DNA of 64,000 bases from CAVTWH01 sp963794685 (GCA_963794685.1 CAWCFK010000009.1:161292-225291); one strand, 5' to 3'; shown: positions 41,467-50,293, counted from the stretch's first letter. Numbers and translations are program-made. The notes: a model not told the origin generated them from the letters alone.

Positions 41467-42519
41467 CTACTCCGCCACGCCGGACTTGTCATATGCGGCA
41501 GCGATCTGCCGCAGGGTGTCGATGCCGGTATCCCGGTCCCCGACGAACAGGGTCACCGACAGGGTGGTCACCCCGGCGGCGGCAAACTTGCGCATCCCCT
41601 CGGCCACCCGGTCCACCGGGCCGAGCAGCGAGGTGCGGTCGATGAACTCCAGCGGTACCGCCGCGGCGGCGTCCCGTTGGCGCTGGGAGAGGTACAGCTC
41701 CTGCACCTCGCGGGCGGCGTCGCCGTACCCCATCCGGGTGGCGAGCTGGTTGTAGAAGTTCTGCTCCCGGCTGCCCATCCCGCCTACATACAGGGCGGCG
41801 TACCAGCGCACCAGCTCGGCGCAGGAGGCCACGTCGTCACCGATCACCACCGGGACCGAGGGCACCACGTCGAAGCCGTCGATGCCCAACCCCACCTTGG
41901 CTCGGCCGGCGGCCACGCTGGCCAACTGCTCGTCAGCGAACTCCGGCGAGTAGAAGACCGCCAGCCAGCCGTCGGCGATCTCGCCGGCCAACTCGAGGTT
42001 CTTCGGCCCGACGGCGGCCAGATAGATCGGTATCCGCTCGCGCGGCGGGTGGAAGCCCAGGCGCAGCGCCTTGCCCGGCCCGTCGGGCAGCGGAAGCGTG
42101 TAGAACTCGCCGTCATAGGCCACCGGCTTACGGGAGATCGCCAACTTCACGATGTCCACGTACTCCCGGGTACGAGTCAGCGGCTTGCCGAACCGCACGC
42201 CGTGCCAGCCCTCGGAGACCTGCGGGCCACTGACGCCCAGGCCCAGCCGGAACCGGCCGCCGGAGAGGTTGTCCAGGGAGGCGGCGGTCATCGCGGTCAT
42301 CGCCGGGGTACGCGCCGGGATCTGCATGACGGCGGCGCCCACGTCGATCCGCTCGGTGGTGGCGGCGATCGCGGCCAGGATGGTGGGCGAGTCCGACCCG
42401 TACGCCTCGGCGGCCCAGACCACCGAGAAGCCCAGCCGGTCGGCCTCCTGGGCGAGCGCCAGATGATCGGCCGGCGTGGTCCACGCCGTCTGGTACCCCA
42501 GGCTCAACCCCAGTCGCAT
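41467..42519 (-). CDS. LLM-class F420-dependent oxidoreductase
   Basis: The protein has 350 aa; ATG 42519 has AAGGAG 8 bases upstream. It is a TIM-barrel luciferase-like protein: 'MRLGLSLGYQTAWTTPADHL', 'GFSVVWAAEAYGSDSPTILA', 'GAAVMQIPARTPAMTAMTAA', 'LSGGRFRLGLGVSGPQVSEG' and 'PIYLAAVGPKNLELAGEIAD' match the F420-using group rather than FMN luciferases. The substrate is unknown. It is the first gene of the uppP-mshC operon and is divergent from the aldo/keto reductase. Confidence 0.93.
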   Translation of the reverse strand: MRLGLSLGYQTAWTTPADHLALAQEADRLGFSVVWAAEAYGSDSPTILAAIAATTERIDVGAAVMQIPARTPAMTAMTAASLDNLSGGRFRLGLGVSGPQVSEGWHGVRFGKPLTRTREYVDIVKLAISRKPVAYDGEFYTLPLPDGPGKALRLGFHPPRERIPIYLAAVGPKNLELAGEIADGWLAVFYSPEFADEQLASVAAGRAKVGLGIDGFDVVPSVPVVIGDDVASCAELVRWYAALYVGGMGSREQNFYNQLATRMGYGDAAREVQELYLSQRQRDAAAAVPLEFIDRTSLLGPVDRVAEGMRKFAAAGVTTLSVTLFVGDRDTGIDTLRQIAAAYDKSGVAE

Positions 42520-42682
42520 TGCGCCACTCCTTCCGCGGACGGTTCGGGCCAGCGTAGCGGTCGGGTCCGGGCCGGCCGGCAGGGCCGGCGTACCGGCTGA
42601 CGTGGCGTAGGCCACCTGGTGAACGGCGGGTCGCCGACAGGCTGGCGCGTGCCCGTGGCCGTTGCCTGTAGTTTCACATCTC

Positions 42683-43654
42683 ATGCAGCAACGTCCCCTC
42701 GGCCGAACCGGACTCCTGGTGTCCCGGCTCGCCCTGGGCACGATGACCTGGGGTCGGGACACCACCCCGGACGACGCTGCCGCGCAGCTCAAGACGTTCG
42801 CGGACGCCGGCGGCACGCTGGTCGACACCGCCGACATCTACGGCGACGGCGACGCCGAGGGCGTCATCGGCTCGCTGCTGACCACTGTGGTGCCCCGCCA
42901 GGATCTGCTCATTGCCACCAAGGCCGGCCTGCGCCCGAGCCGGGAACGCCACCACGACGCGTCCCGTAGCCACCTGCTGAGCAGCCTCGACTCGTCACTG
43001 AACCGGCTCGGGGTGGACTACGTCGACATCTGGCAGGTGCACGGCTACGACGCCGACACGCCGCTGGAGGAGACCCTCGCGGCCCTGGACCTGGCGGTCA
43101 GCTCGGGCCGGGCCCGCTACGTCGGGGTGTCCAACTTCTCCGGCTGGCAGAGCGCGCAGGCGGCCACCTGGCAGCGGGCCTGGCCGGGCCGCGCCCCGAT
43201 CGTCTGCGCCCAGGTGGAGTACTCGTTGCTGGAGCGGGGCATCGAGCGCGAGTTGGTGCCCGCGGCGGCAGCGCTCGGGCTGGGCATCCTGCCCTGGTCG
43301 CCGCTGGGCCGGGGGGTGCTCACCGGCAAGTACCGGCACGGCCGGCCGGCCGACTCGCGGGGCGCGTCGCCGCACTTCGAACGGTTCGTCGCCCGCTACC
43401 TCGATCCGCGCTCGTCGGCGATCGTGGAGTCGGTTGTCACCGCCGCCTCCGGGCTCGGCGTGTCTCCGCTGGAGGTGGCGCTGGCCTGGGTCCGCGACCG
43501 GCCGGGTGTGGTGGCCCCGATCGTCGGAGCCCGTACCGTCGGGCAGCTCGCCGGAGCGCTGCAGGTGGAGGAGATCGCCCTGCCGTACGAGATCAGCCGG
43601 GCGCTGGACGACGTGAGCGCGATCGAGATCGGCTACCCCGAACGGCAGGTCTGA
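42683..43654 (+). CDS. aldo/keto reductase
   Basis: The protein has 323 aa from ATG 42683. 'QQRPLGRTGLLVSRLALGTM' opens the AKR barrel. The catalytic tetrad is visible as Asp and Tyr in 'LVDTADIYGDGDAEGVIGS', Lys in 'LLIATKAGLR' and His in 'VDIWQVHGYDADTPLEETL'. 'YVGVSNFSGWQSA' and 'IVGARTVGQLAGAL' bind NADPH. A TAGTTT element ends 8 bases before the ATG and there is no ribosome binding site, so the mRNA is probably leaderless. Reduction of an aldehyde or ketone is expected; the substrate is unknown. Confidence 0.94.
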   Translation: MQQRPLGRTGLLVSRLALGTMTWGRDTTPDDAAAQLKTFADAGGTLVDTADIYGDGDAEGVIGSLLTTVVPRQDLLIATKAGLRPSRERHHDASRSHLLSSLDSSLNRLGVDYVDIWQVHGYDADTPLEETLAALDLAVSSGRARYVGVSNFSGWQSAQAATWQRAWPGRAPIVCAQVEYSLLERGIERELVPAAAALGLGILPWSPLGRGVLTGKYRHGRPADSRGASPHFERFVARYLDPRSSAIVESVVTAASGLGVSPLEVALAWVRDRPGVVAPIVGARTVGQLAGALQVEEIALPYEISRALDDVSAIEIGYPERQV

Positions 43655-43726
43655 CCCGACCGCAAATCGCCGCCCGGACCTGGGAGAAGACTGGTCTGAC
43701 GCGCGGTCGCGTGGCAGGGTGCCTGT

Positions 43727-43918
43727 ATGGACTACGAGTACGCGCCGCTGCGGATGCCGGCGAACATCGATCGTCCGACAGCGGCGGCGCAACTGGCGAT
43801 TCAGGCCGAGTTCAGCGGCTGGGAACTTGCCCGGGTGCAGTTGTTCGCCGACGGTACCCGCAAGGTGTTGCTGCGACGCCGGGTCAGTGCGGGCGCTCAA
43901 CCGGGCATTTCCCTCTAA
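43727..43918 (+). CDS. DUF5703-family small protein
   Basis: The protein has 63 aa from ATG 43727. The sequence 'DYEYAPLRMPANIDRPTAAA' followed by 'AIQAEFSGWELARVQLFADG' and 'TRKVLLRRR' matches the small DUF5703 family common in actinobacteria, a compact beta-alpha protein of unknown role. Confidence 0.85.
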   Translation: MDYEYAPLRMPANIDRPTAAAQLAIQAEFSGWELARVQLFADGTRKVLLRRRVSAGAQPGISL

Positions 43919-43966
43919 CTTCGCCCTCCCCGGCGGCCCGGCAAAACCGGCCCCGGCGGAGCGGTC

Positions 43967-44002
43967 GGTGATCGGGCCGGCGCAACCGCCGACCCGATCA
44001 CC
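43967..44002. terminator. bidirectional hairpin
   Basis: GGTGATCGGG (43967-43976) pairs perfectly with CCCGATCACC (43993-44002). The loop can form a further CGGCG/CGCCG stem. It lies between convergent genes. Confidence 0.7.
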
Positions 44003-44011
44003 TGATGTCTG

Positions 44012-44683
44012 CTACTCCTCGCCGTCGACCAGCGCGTCGAGGTGCGCGTACGGGTGCTCGTCCAGCCGACCGACCAGCTTGTCGGTGCCGGCCAACTGGA
44101 ACGGCCCGGTGGCGTCGGTCTCCGCGAACTCGTCGATGTCCAGCGGCTCGGTGGTCTCCACCACCGCCACGATCCCGTCCAGCGGCTCCAGTTCCGGGAT
44201 GTCCAGCGCGCCCAGCGACCCGTCACCGGACTGCAGCAGCTCCAGCACCGCCTCGCTGACCGAGTCGATCGGACCGGCCTGGTCCTCGTCGTCGTCCGGG
44301 TCGGTCTCCGGGCTGGCGCCCCGGGCAGCCTCGGCCGCCTTGATCAGCGCGGCCACGCTGGGTACCCGGTAGTCGCGGCGCTGGCGCACCGACACCACCG
44401 GCGTGTACGGGTCGTCCAGTTCCTCGTCGCCGGTCCCGGCGCCCACCCCGAACTGCCGGTCGGCCTCGGCCGGGTTCGGCACGTTCCACGGGGTGACCTC
44501 GTCGTACTGGTCCAGCAGCAGGCCGTCGTAGTCGTAGGAGGCGTTGGAGAGCTCCACGTACGCCTGCCAAACGCTCTCGTCGTCGACCCGGCCGTCGGCG
44601 GCCACCACGGCTTGCAGGTGTGCGCGCGCGGCCGCGTACACCCGCTCCAAGGCGGCTTCGAGTTCGGTGGTCTGGTCGGTCAT
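44012..44683 (-). CDS. acidic protein of unknown function
   Basis: The protein has 223 aa; two adjacent ATGs (44686 and 44683) follow AGAGGA, and the second has better spacing. It is soluble and very acidic (runs of Asp/Glu at about 125-135 and the C-terminus). 'AYVELSNASYDYDGLLLDQY', 'VTPWNVPNPAEADRQFG', 'VVSVRQRRDYRVPSVAALIK' and 'LDIDEFAETDATGPFQLAGT' are the conserved-looking segments. I recognise no domain. It follows the M20 peptidase by about 10 bases and is probably translated with it. Confidence 0.7.
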   Translation of the reverse strand: MTDQTTELEAALERVYAAARAHLQAVVAADGRVDDESVWQAYVELSNASYDYDGLLLDQYDEVTPWNVPNPAEADRQFGVGAGTGDEELDDPYTPVVSVRQRRDYRVPSVAALIKAAEAARGASPETDPDDDEDQAGPIDSVSEAVLELLQSGDGSLGALDIPELEPLDGIVAVVETTEPLDIDEFAETDATGPFQLAGTDKLVGRLDEHPYAHLDALVDGEE

Positions 44684-44693
44684 CATCGTCCTC

Positions 44694-46013
44694 TCAGCTG
44701 CTGCGCAGGAACCTGTCGAGCACACGCACGCCGAACTCTAGCCCGTCGACCGGAACCCGCTCGTCAATGCCGTGGAACAGCGAAGCGAACGGAAGATCGG
44801 CGGGCAGCCGCAGCGGAGCGAAGCCGAAACAGCGCATTCCCAACTTCGCGAATGCTTTGGCATCCGTGCCGCCGGAGAGCATATAGGGCACGGGCCGTGC
44901 TCCGGTGTCCTCGGCGCGCAGCGCGGCTGCCATCGCGTCCACCAGCGCCCCGTCGAAACCGGTCTCCAGCGGCGGCTGGTTGGCCACCGTTTCGATTTCC
45001 AGGTCCGGTCCGATCACCGAGCGGAACTCCTCCAGGAAGGCCTGCTCCTGACCGGGGATGATGCGGCAGTCCACGGTGGCGCTGGCCTTGCTGGGGATGA
45101 CGTTGTCCTTGTAGCCGGCGGCCAGCCGGGTCGGGTTGGCGGTGTTGCGCAGGGTCGCGCCGATCATGTTGACGATCGGGCCCAGCTTGCTCACCGCGAG
45201 TTCCGGGTTGTCGCGGTCGATCTCGATGCCGAGCACGTCACCGACCTCGGCCAGGAACGCGTCCACGGTGGGGGTCAGCACCAGCGGGAAGCGGTGCCGG
45301 CCGACCCGGGCGACCGCCTCGGCGAGCGAGGTGACCGCGTTGTCGTCGTGGACCATCGAGCCGTGGCCGGGCCGACCCTTGGCGTGCAGGCGTAGCCAGT
45401 GGATGCCCTTCTCGGCCGTCTGGATCAGGTACAGCCGCAGGTCGTTGCTGACGGTGAAGGAGAAGCCGCCGACCTCGCCGACCGCCTCGGTGCAGCCGTC
45501 GAACAGCTCCCGGTGCTCGCGGATGAGGTAGTGCGCGCCGTACTCGCCGCCGGCCTCCTCGTCGGCGGTGAAGCAGAGCACCAGGTCGCGGGGCGGGGTG
45601 ACGCCGGTCCGCCGCCAGTGCCGCACGGTGGCCAGCAGCATGGCGTCGAAGTCCTTCATGTCGATTGCGCCCCGGCCCCACAGGAAGCCGTCGCGGATCT
45701 CGCCGGCGAACGGGTCGACGCTCCACTCGCTGGCGTCTGCGGGTACCACGTCCAGGTGCCCGTGCAGCAACAGCGCCCCGCGGGTCGGGTCGGCGCCGGG
45801 GAACCGGGCGACGACGTTGGCCCGGCCCGGGGCCGACTCGTGGATCACCGGGTCCAGCCCCACCTCGGCGAGCTTGGCCGCGACGTACTCGGCGGCGCTC
45901 CGCTCCCCCGCGCTGGTGGCCAGGTCGCCGGTGTTGGTGGTGTCGATCCGGAGCAGGTCACGGCACAGGTCGACGACCTCGCCGCTGGGGTCGGCGGTGG
46001 AAGGGGCTGTCAT
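44694..46013 (-). CDS. M20-family metallopeptidase
   Basis: The protein has 439 aa from ATG 46013. Zinc ligands and catalytic residues of M20: 'ALLLHGHLDVVPADASEW' (His and Asp), 'LWGRGAIDMKDFDAML' (bridging Asp), 'LCFTADEEAGGEYGAHYL' (catalytic Glu-Glu) and 'SGGTDAKAFAKLGMRCFGF'. A dimerisation domain sits at about 190-310 ('WLRLHAKGRPGHGSMVHDDN'). It hydrolyses a peptide or acyl-amino acid in the cytoplasm. It resembles the M20/M25/M40 dipeptidase-like group; the substrate is not known. Confidence 0.94.
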   Translation of the reverse strand: MTAPSTADPSGEVVDLCRDLLRIDTTNTGDLATSAGERSAAEYVAAKLAEVGLDPVIHESAPGRANVVARFPGADPTRGALLLHGHLDVVPADASEWSVDPFAGEIRDGFLWGRGAIDMKDFDAMLLATVRHWRRTGVTPPRDLVLCFTADEEAGGEYGAHYLIREHRELFDGCTEAVGEVGGFSFTVSNDLRLYLIQTAEKGIHWLRLHAKGRPGHGSMVHDDNAVTSLAEAVARVGRHRFPLVLTPTVDAFLAEVGDVLGIEIDRDNPELAVSKLGPIVNMIGATLRNTANPTRLAAGYKDNVIPSKASATVDCRIIPGQEQAFLEEFRSVIGPDLEIETVANQPPLETGFDGALVDAMAAALRAEDTGARPVPYMLSGGTDAKAFAKLGMRCFGFAPLRLPADLPFASLFHGIDERVPVDGLEFGVRVLDRFLRSS

Positions 46014-46066
46014 GGGTCCTTCTTACCAGTAGCTGATCACCACGGCCGAGCGGCGGTGCACGTCGG

Positions 46067-46095
46067 CGAGGCCGCCCCCGGTGGGGGCGGCCTCG
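46067..46095 (-). terminator. very strong 13-base-stem hairpin
   Basis: CGAGGCCGCCCCC pairs perfectly with GGGGGCGGCCTCG around a 3-base loop. It lies between the small membrane protein gene (46163) and the M20 gene (46013) on the minus strand. It probably stops read-through or protects the upstream transcript's end. Confidence 0.6.
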
Positions 46096-46139
46096 GCGGT
46101 GTGGCATATCGGGTCTGGAGGGACAGAGGATATTGGTGT

Positions 46140-46158
46140 GCTCCCGGAGACCGGGAGC
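46140..46158 (-). terminator. hairpin after small membrane protein
   Basis: GCTCCCGG pairs perfectly with CCGGGAGC around a 3-base loop. It begins 4 bases after the 46163 stop codon. Confidence 0.6.
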
Positions 46159-46162
46159 GCTG

Positions 46163-46306
46163 TCAGTGGAAGATGCTGTATCCGCCCGGCCCGACGGCCA
46201 GACCGACGATGATCAGCACGATGCCCCAGAGCAGCTGCCGGCGGAAGAGCGCGACGATGCCGGCGACGACGAGTACGACTGCGATGAGCCACAAGAGAAA
46301 TCCCAT
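46163..46306 (-). CDS. GPGG-motif small membrane protein
   Basis: The protein has 47 aa, too short for routine gene finders: 'MGFLLWLIAVVLVVAGIVAL', then 'FRRQLLWGIVLIIVGLAVGP' and 'GGYSIFH'. Two hydrophobic helices flank a short Arg-Arg turn, and the C-terminal G-P-G-G-Y-S-I-F matches a widely conserved actinobacterial small protein family named for that motif (recalled). It is followed by a good hairpin. The role is unknown. Confidence 0.85.
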   Translation of the reverse strand: MGFLLWLIAVVLVVAGIVALFRRQLLWGIVLIIVGLAVGPGGYSIFH

Positions 46307-46346
46307 GGCGGCTTGTTACCCCGTTGGCCGCCGGCCAAACCCATGA

Positions 46347-48042
46347 TCAGTCGATCGCGGTGAGCAAATTTTGCCGGCGCACCACCGGCACCGACAGTGT
46401 CTTGTACCCCACCTCGTCGAAGAGCAGGGTCATCGTGTCCTCCTCGTAGCGCAGCACCATGCCCACCCCCCAGGCGGCGTGCTCGACCTGGCTGTGTACC
46501 GGCCACGGCGTCTCGGTCGGCCGGCTCGAGCGCTCACCGGGCACCCGGGCGGCGGCCGAGGCGGCGCGGGCCGCGCCGTTCGCGTGCGGGCTGGCCTGTG
46601 GGCGTTGCTCGCAGTTGTCGCAGTGCCCGCAGCGGTCCGGGGCGTGCTCACCGAAGTAGGCCAGCAGCCCCTGCCCGCGGCAGCCGGTGGTCTCCGCGAG
46701 GGAGCGCATCATGTCGATCCGGGAGCGCTGGAGCTGTTGGTAGCGCTCATGTTCGGCCAGTGCGGCGGTGGCCGCGGCGGCCGGCAGCGGGGCGTACCGG
46801 GGCGCGGTGAGCAGCCCCTTCGCGGTGGTGGCGGCAGCCCCGACCTGCTCCAGCAGGGCGAACAGCTTGGCCAACTTGCGCGGGCCGAGGCCGGTCCGTT
46901 CGGCGACCGCCGATTTGGCTGTGCGGCCCGTCGTGCAGCGCGGCGGCGAGCCGGGAGAGTTCGTCGCGGTCGGGTGCGCCGCCGGTGAAGTAGCGCTGCA
47001 GCGCCACGTCCTCGGCCCGCCACAGCAGGATCACGTGGGCGTCCGCGCCGTCCCGGCCGGCCCGGCCGATCTCCTGCAGGTAGCTGTCCGGTGAGTCGGG
47101 CAGTGCGACGTGCATCACCCAGCGGATGTCCGGTTTGTCGATGCCCATGCCGAAGGCCGAGGTGGCCACCATGATCGGCGCGTCGGCGCCGAGGAACTCC
47201 TGGTGCCGGCGGGTACGCTCGCCGGTCGCCAGGCCACCGTGGTAGTAGGTGGCCGGGTACCCGGCGTCGGTGAGCCTCTCCGCGTACTCCTGGGCGGCGC
47301 GGCGGGTCGGCGTGTAGACGATGCCCGGCCCGGAGAGTTGGCTGACGCAGCCGAGCAGCCGCTGCCAGCGCAGCTCCTCGCTCGGGCAGTGCACCACGGA
47401 CAGGTGCAGGTTGGCCCGGTCCAGGCCGGTGAGCACGATACGCGGGTCACGCATCCGCAGCCGGGCGATGATGTCCTCGCGGACCGGCGGCGACGCGGTC
47501 GCGGTCAGCGCCACCACCGGCGGCCGGCCGAGCTGGTCGATGACCTGGCCGAGGGCCAGGTAGTCGGGCCGGAAGTCGAAGCCCCAGGCGGAGATGCAGT
47601 GCGCCTCGTCGACGGCCACCAGGGCCGGGCGCAGCGCGCGGATCTCGGCCAGCCGGTCCGGCTGGGCGAGTTGCTCGGGCGTGATGAACAGGAACCGGGC
47701 CCGACCGTCGGCGAGCTGGGCGAGCGCCTCGGCCCGCTGGCCGGGCGTCTCCGCGGAGCTGATCCGGACCGCCCGCAGCCGCTCGTCGCCCCGCCCTTCC
47801 AGGGCCGCCACCTGGTCCTCCTGCAACGCCAGCAGCGGCGAGATCACCAGGGTGGGTCCGGCCGCGAGCGTCCCGGGCACCTGGTAGATCGCCGACTTGC
47901 CGGCGCCGGTCGGCATCACGACGAGGGCGTCGCGGCCCTGGGCGACGGCCCGCATCGCTTCCAGTTGACCGTCGCGGAGGGAGGACCAGCCGAAGTGTCG
48001 GCGGGCGGCGCGGCGCAGCCGCACGGATCGGGGAAGCCACAT
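46347..48042 (-). pseudogene. recQ: RecQ-like ATP-dependent DNA helicase, interrupted by one +1 frameshift
   Basis: From ATG 48042 a full SF2 helicase core is present: motif I 'VVMPTGAGKSAIYQVPGTLA', motif II 'LVAVDEAHCISAWGFDFRP', motif III 'VVALTATASPPVRED', motif V 'IMVATSAFGMGIDKPDIRWV' and motif VI 'QEIGRAGRDG'. After 'RLAAALHDG' one extra G/C (46927-46929) shifts the frame. The corrected frame continues 'RTAKSAVAERTGLGPRKLAK' into the RecQ-C zinc domain with four Cys ('GCRGQGLLAYFGEHAPDRCG', then 'HCDNCEQ') and ends at 46347. The span of 1696 bases is one more than a multiple of three. No HRDC domain is seen. It unwinds DNA 3' to 5' during repair. A sequencing insertion is likely. Confidence 0.88.
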
Positions 48043-48150
48043 GGGGCGATCTTGCCCAGCGCCCCTGACAGTTAACCGTCGCCACGGGCGCGCCGGCCCG
48101 ACCGTTATCAACCGGGAACACACCGACGACACCGCGTCCCCGGCAGGCCG

Positions 48151-49131
48151 CTACGGGTGACCGTCCACTGTGCCGCTTCGGGCGGCGCGCACCCCGAGGA
48201 CCACCGCGAGCAGCACCGGGAACTCCAGGTAGGCGTGGTAGCTGGCGAACGAGGAGTAGAGCAGCCGGCCCTGGGCGTAGTCGGCCACGAAGATCAGGCC
48301 GAGCGCCGCCGCGCAGCCCAGGCCCAGCGCCCACGGCCGCCAGCCGCGCAGCCACGGCACCCGCAGGTCGAAGCTGCGGGCCGCGTCCGGGGCGAAGCGC
48401 GGCAGGAACCCCACCCACACCACGTAGTGCATGGTCTGCAGGTAGGCGAAGACCACCAGGAAGCGCAGGCCGACGGTGGCGGCCGGCGGGGTGACCGGCG
48501 CGGCCAGCGTGGCCGGCGTCCCGGCGAAGGACACCACGTCGGAGACGCCACCGGCGATCCACGGGTCGAACACGCCGGCCAGGATCAACGCCGGAACCAC
48601 CAGCACCCAGACCAGCTGGGTGGCCCGGAACGCGCCGCGGCCGGCCGGCAGGCCGCGCGACCACTCCCAGAGGAACAGCAGGGGTACGACGTTGTGCAGG
48701 TGGGCCAGGACCACGAAGTGGTACGCGGGGAAGGTCAGCGACACCGCCAGCGCCCCGGCCAGCACCGCCAGCCCGGCCACCCGCAGCCACCAGCGGCGCA
48801 ACCCGACGACCACGCCGGTACCGAGCACCGCGTAGCCGAGCAGGATCTCCGGGGTACGGGCGGCGGCCAGCCGGCACAGCACGATCCCGGTGATCAGGGC
48901 GGCCAGCCCCACCAGCAGCCGGCCACGCAGGATGCCCTCGAACCGGCCGGTGACGTAGCGCAGTTCCAGCACGTTGTGCAGCACCCCGAAGGCGATCAGG
49001 CCGAGCACCGTGGTGGCCAGCGGCGCCCGCAGCGCCAGCGTCAACGCGCCCACCGAGGCCAGCGCGAAGCCGCCCGCCAGCAGGGCGCCACGACTGAGGA
49101 TCGGCCGGGCGGGCGCGACCAGTACCGTCAT
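48151..49131 (-). CDS. His-rich multi-pass membrane protein of unknown function
   Basis: The protein has 326 aa from ATG 49131, with no ribosome binding site (probably leaderless). Eight to nine membrane helices carry several buried-looking His: 'FGVLHNVLELRYVTGRFEGI', 'FPAYHFVVLAHLHNVVPLLF', 'LWEWSRGLP', 'FAYLQTMHYVVWVGFLPRFA' and 'FASYHAYLEFPVLLAV'. The pattern is reminiscent of metal- or haem-containing membrane oxidases or Brp/Blh-type carotenoid enzymes, but I cannot assign a family. Its start codon lies 3 bases from that of the divergent small membrane protein. Confidence 0.65.
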   Translation of the reverse strand: MTVLVAPARPILSRGALLAGGFALASVGALTLALRAPLATTVLGLIAFGVLHNVLELRYVTGRFEGILRGRLLVGLAALITGIVLCRLAAARTPEILLGYAVLGTGVVVGLRRWWLRVAGLAVLAGALAVSLTFPAYHFVVLAHLHNVVPLLFLWEWSRGLPAGRGAFRATQLVWVLVVPALILAGVFDPWIAGGVSDVVSFAGTPATLAAPVTPPAATVGLRFLVVFAYLQTMHYVVWVGFLPRFAPDAARSFDLRVPWLRGWRPWALGLGCAAALGLIFVADYAQGRLLYSSFASYHAYLEFPVLLAVVLGVRAARSGTVDGHP

Positions 49132-49134
49132 CGG

Positions 49135-49467
49135 GTGCCCGTCGCCTTCGTGCTGACCCTGCTGGTCGAGGTGCCGCTGTACACGCTGGCACTGCGCGCC
49201 GGCTGGGGCTGGCCGGTGTGGCGGGGCATCGTCGCCGCGCTCGCGGTCAACGCACTGACCCACCCGGTGCTCTGGTACGCCCTCGCCCCGCACCGGCACG
49301 CCACGGCGTACCCGCTGCTGTTGGTTGTGGCCGAGGCGGCGGTGGTGCTGGTGGAGTGGGCGGTGTTGGCGGCCGTGACGCGCCGCGACCGGCTGGCGCT
49401 GGCGGTGGTCTGCGCCGGGGTGAACGCGGCGTCCGTGCTGGCCGGCCTGCTGCTGCCGGTCGGCTGA
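49135..49467 (+). CDS. small four-helix membrane protein
   Basis: The protein has 110 aa from GTG 49135; later GTGs at 49150 or 49171 are possible. The core is 'FVLTLLVEVPLYTLALRAGW', 'GIVAALAVNALTHPVLWYAL', 'YPLLLVVAEAAVVLVEWAVL' and 'VCAGVNAASVLAGLLLPVG', four hydrophobic segments with a conserved-looking 'N-x-x-T-H-P-V-L-W' and 'E-x-x-V-x-x-E'. The family is unknown to me. It is paired head-to-head with the His-rich membrane protein, so a joint function is plausible. Confidence 0.7.
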   Translation: MPVAFVLTLLVEVPLYTLALRAGWGWPVWRGIVAALAVNALTHPVLWYALAPHRHATAYPLLLVVAEAAVVLVEWAVLAAVTRRDRLALAVVCAGVNAASVLAGLLLPVG

Positions 49468-49510
49468 CCGGCAGCGGGCCGACGGACAACGGGCCGACCG
49501 GACGCGCGGG

Positions 49511-49660
49511 TCAACTCTGGCCGCGCCGGTTGCGGCGGACCAGCAGCACCACCGTGACCACGGCCGAGGCCACCAGCAGCAGGCACAGGCAGGACAGCAG
49601 CAGCACGCCGGCACCGAGGCCGGAGATACCACCGTTGTCCGGAGCGACGTCAGCAACCAT
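49511..49660 (-). CDS. 49-residue single-helix membrane protein
   Basis: From ATG 49660: 'MVADVAPDNGGISGLGAGVL', a Leu/Cys/Val-rich helix (about 18-42), and the basic tail 'LVRRNRRGQS'. The orientation would place the tail in the cytoplasm. It starts 9 bases after the DUF6069 stop region on the same strand and could be co-transcribed. No family is recognised. Confidence 0.55.
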   Translation of the reverse strand: MVADVAPDNGGISGLGAGVLLLSCLCLLLVASAVVTVVLLVRRNRRGQS

Positions 49661-49669
49661 GGCGACACC

Positions 49670-50182
49670 CTAGGGCCTCATTGCACGGGCGGGAACTGTG
49701 GACGCGGCTGCGCCGGATCGGCTCAGTCGGCGATCTGCGCGGGCCGGCACCGTGGCGAGCCGGCGGGTGACGGTGGTGACGATGATCGCGGCGGCGATCA
49801 GGTGCGCCAGTCCGAGCATCACCTTGGTGGAGCCGGCAGTGTGCGCGGCGGCGCCCGGCCCGATCAGTGACACGGCGGTCAGTATCAACGTGGTGACCAG
49901 GTAGGTGCGGGCCGGGCGGCGGGCGAACCGGGCCAGCAGGACAGCCAGGATCGTCCCCCAGAAGGTGCAGATCAGCACGCCCATCGCGAACAGGCCGACG
50001 GTGACCGGATCGGCGTGGTCGGCGCCGATGTTGCCGGCGCGCATCGGCACGCCGACGGCGCGGGCGACGAGGCCATAGAGTTCGGTGGTGACGGCGGCGG
50101 CCAGCCCCGCCAGCACGCTGACCAGCCAGACGGGCAACTGGCGGCGGGCGGTGGCGGACGCGGCGGCGGGTACGGCGGTCAT
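49670..50182 (-). CDS. DUF6069-like membrane protein
   Basis: The protein has 170 aa from ATG 50182. Four membrane helices are seen: 'PVWLVSVLAGLAAAVTTELY', 'VTVGLFAMGVLICTFWGTIL', 'TYLVTTLILTAVSLIGPGAA' and 'VMLGLAHLIAAAIIVTTVTR', matching the small DUF6069 family often found with ECF sigma factors. Its promoter (TGTCGA-N17-CGTC) is a mirror copy of that of the YCII-ECF42 operon, so both are probably activated by the same sigma factor. Confidence 0.8.
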   Translation of the reverse strand: MTAVPAAASATARRQLPVWLVSVLAGLAAAVTTELYGLVARAVGVPMRAGNIGADHADPVTVGLFAMGVLICTFWGTILAVLLARFARRPARTYLVTTLILTAVSLIGPGAAAHTAGSTKVMLGLAHLIAAAIIVTTVTRRLATVPARADRRLSRSGAAASTVPARAMRP

Positions 50183-50222
50183 GGTGGACTCCTTCGTCGG
50201 CGTCGGAGGCGGCTACCCGGCA

Positions 50223-50249
50223 GACGGAGCCGATGGCCCCCGCTCGACA
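50223..50249 (-). promoter_or_regulatory. predicted ECF42-dependent promoter for the DUF6069 gene
   Basis: On the minus strand TGTCGA (50249-50244) is followed by exactly 17 bases and CGTC (50226-50223). The start codon at 50182 lies 40 bases further. The elements are identical to those of the divergent promoter at 50294-50320. Confidence 0.65.
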
Positions 50250-50293
50250 TGACGGGCGGCGCGGAAATCCCGTCGGGAAATGTCCGGCGGCGA

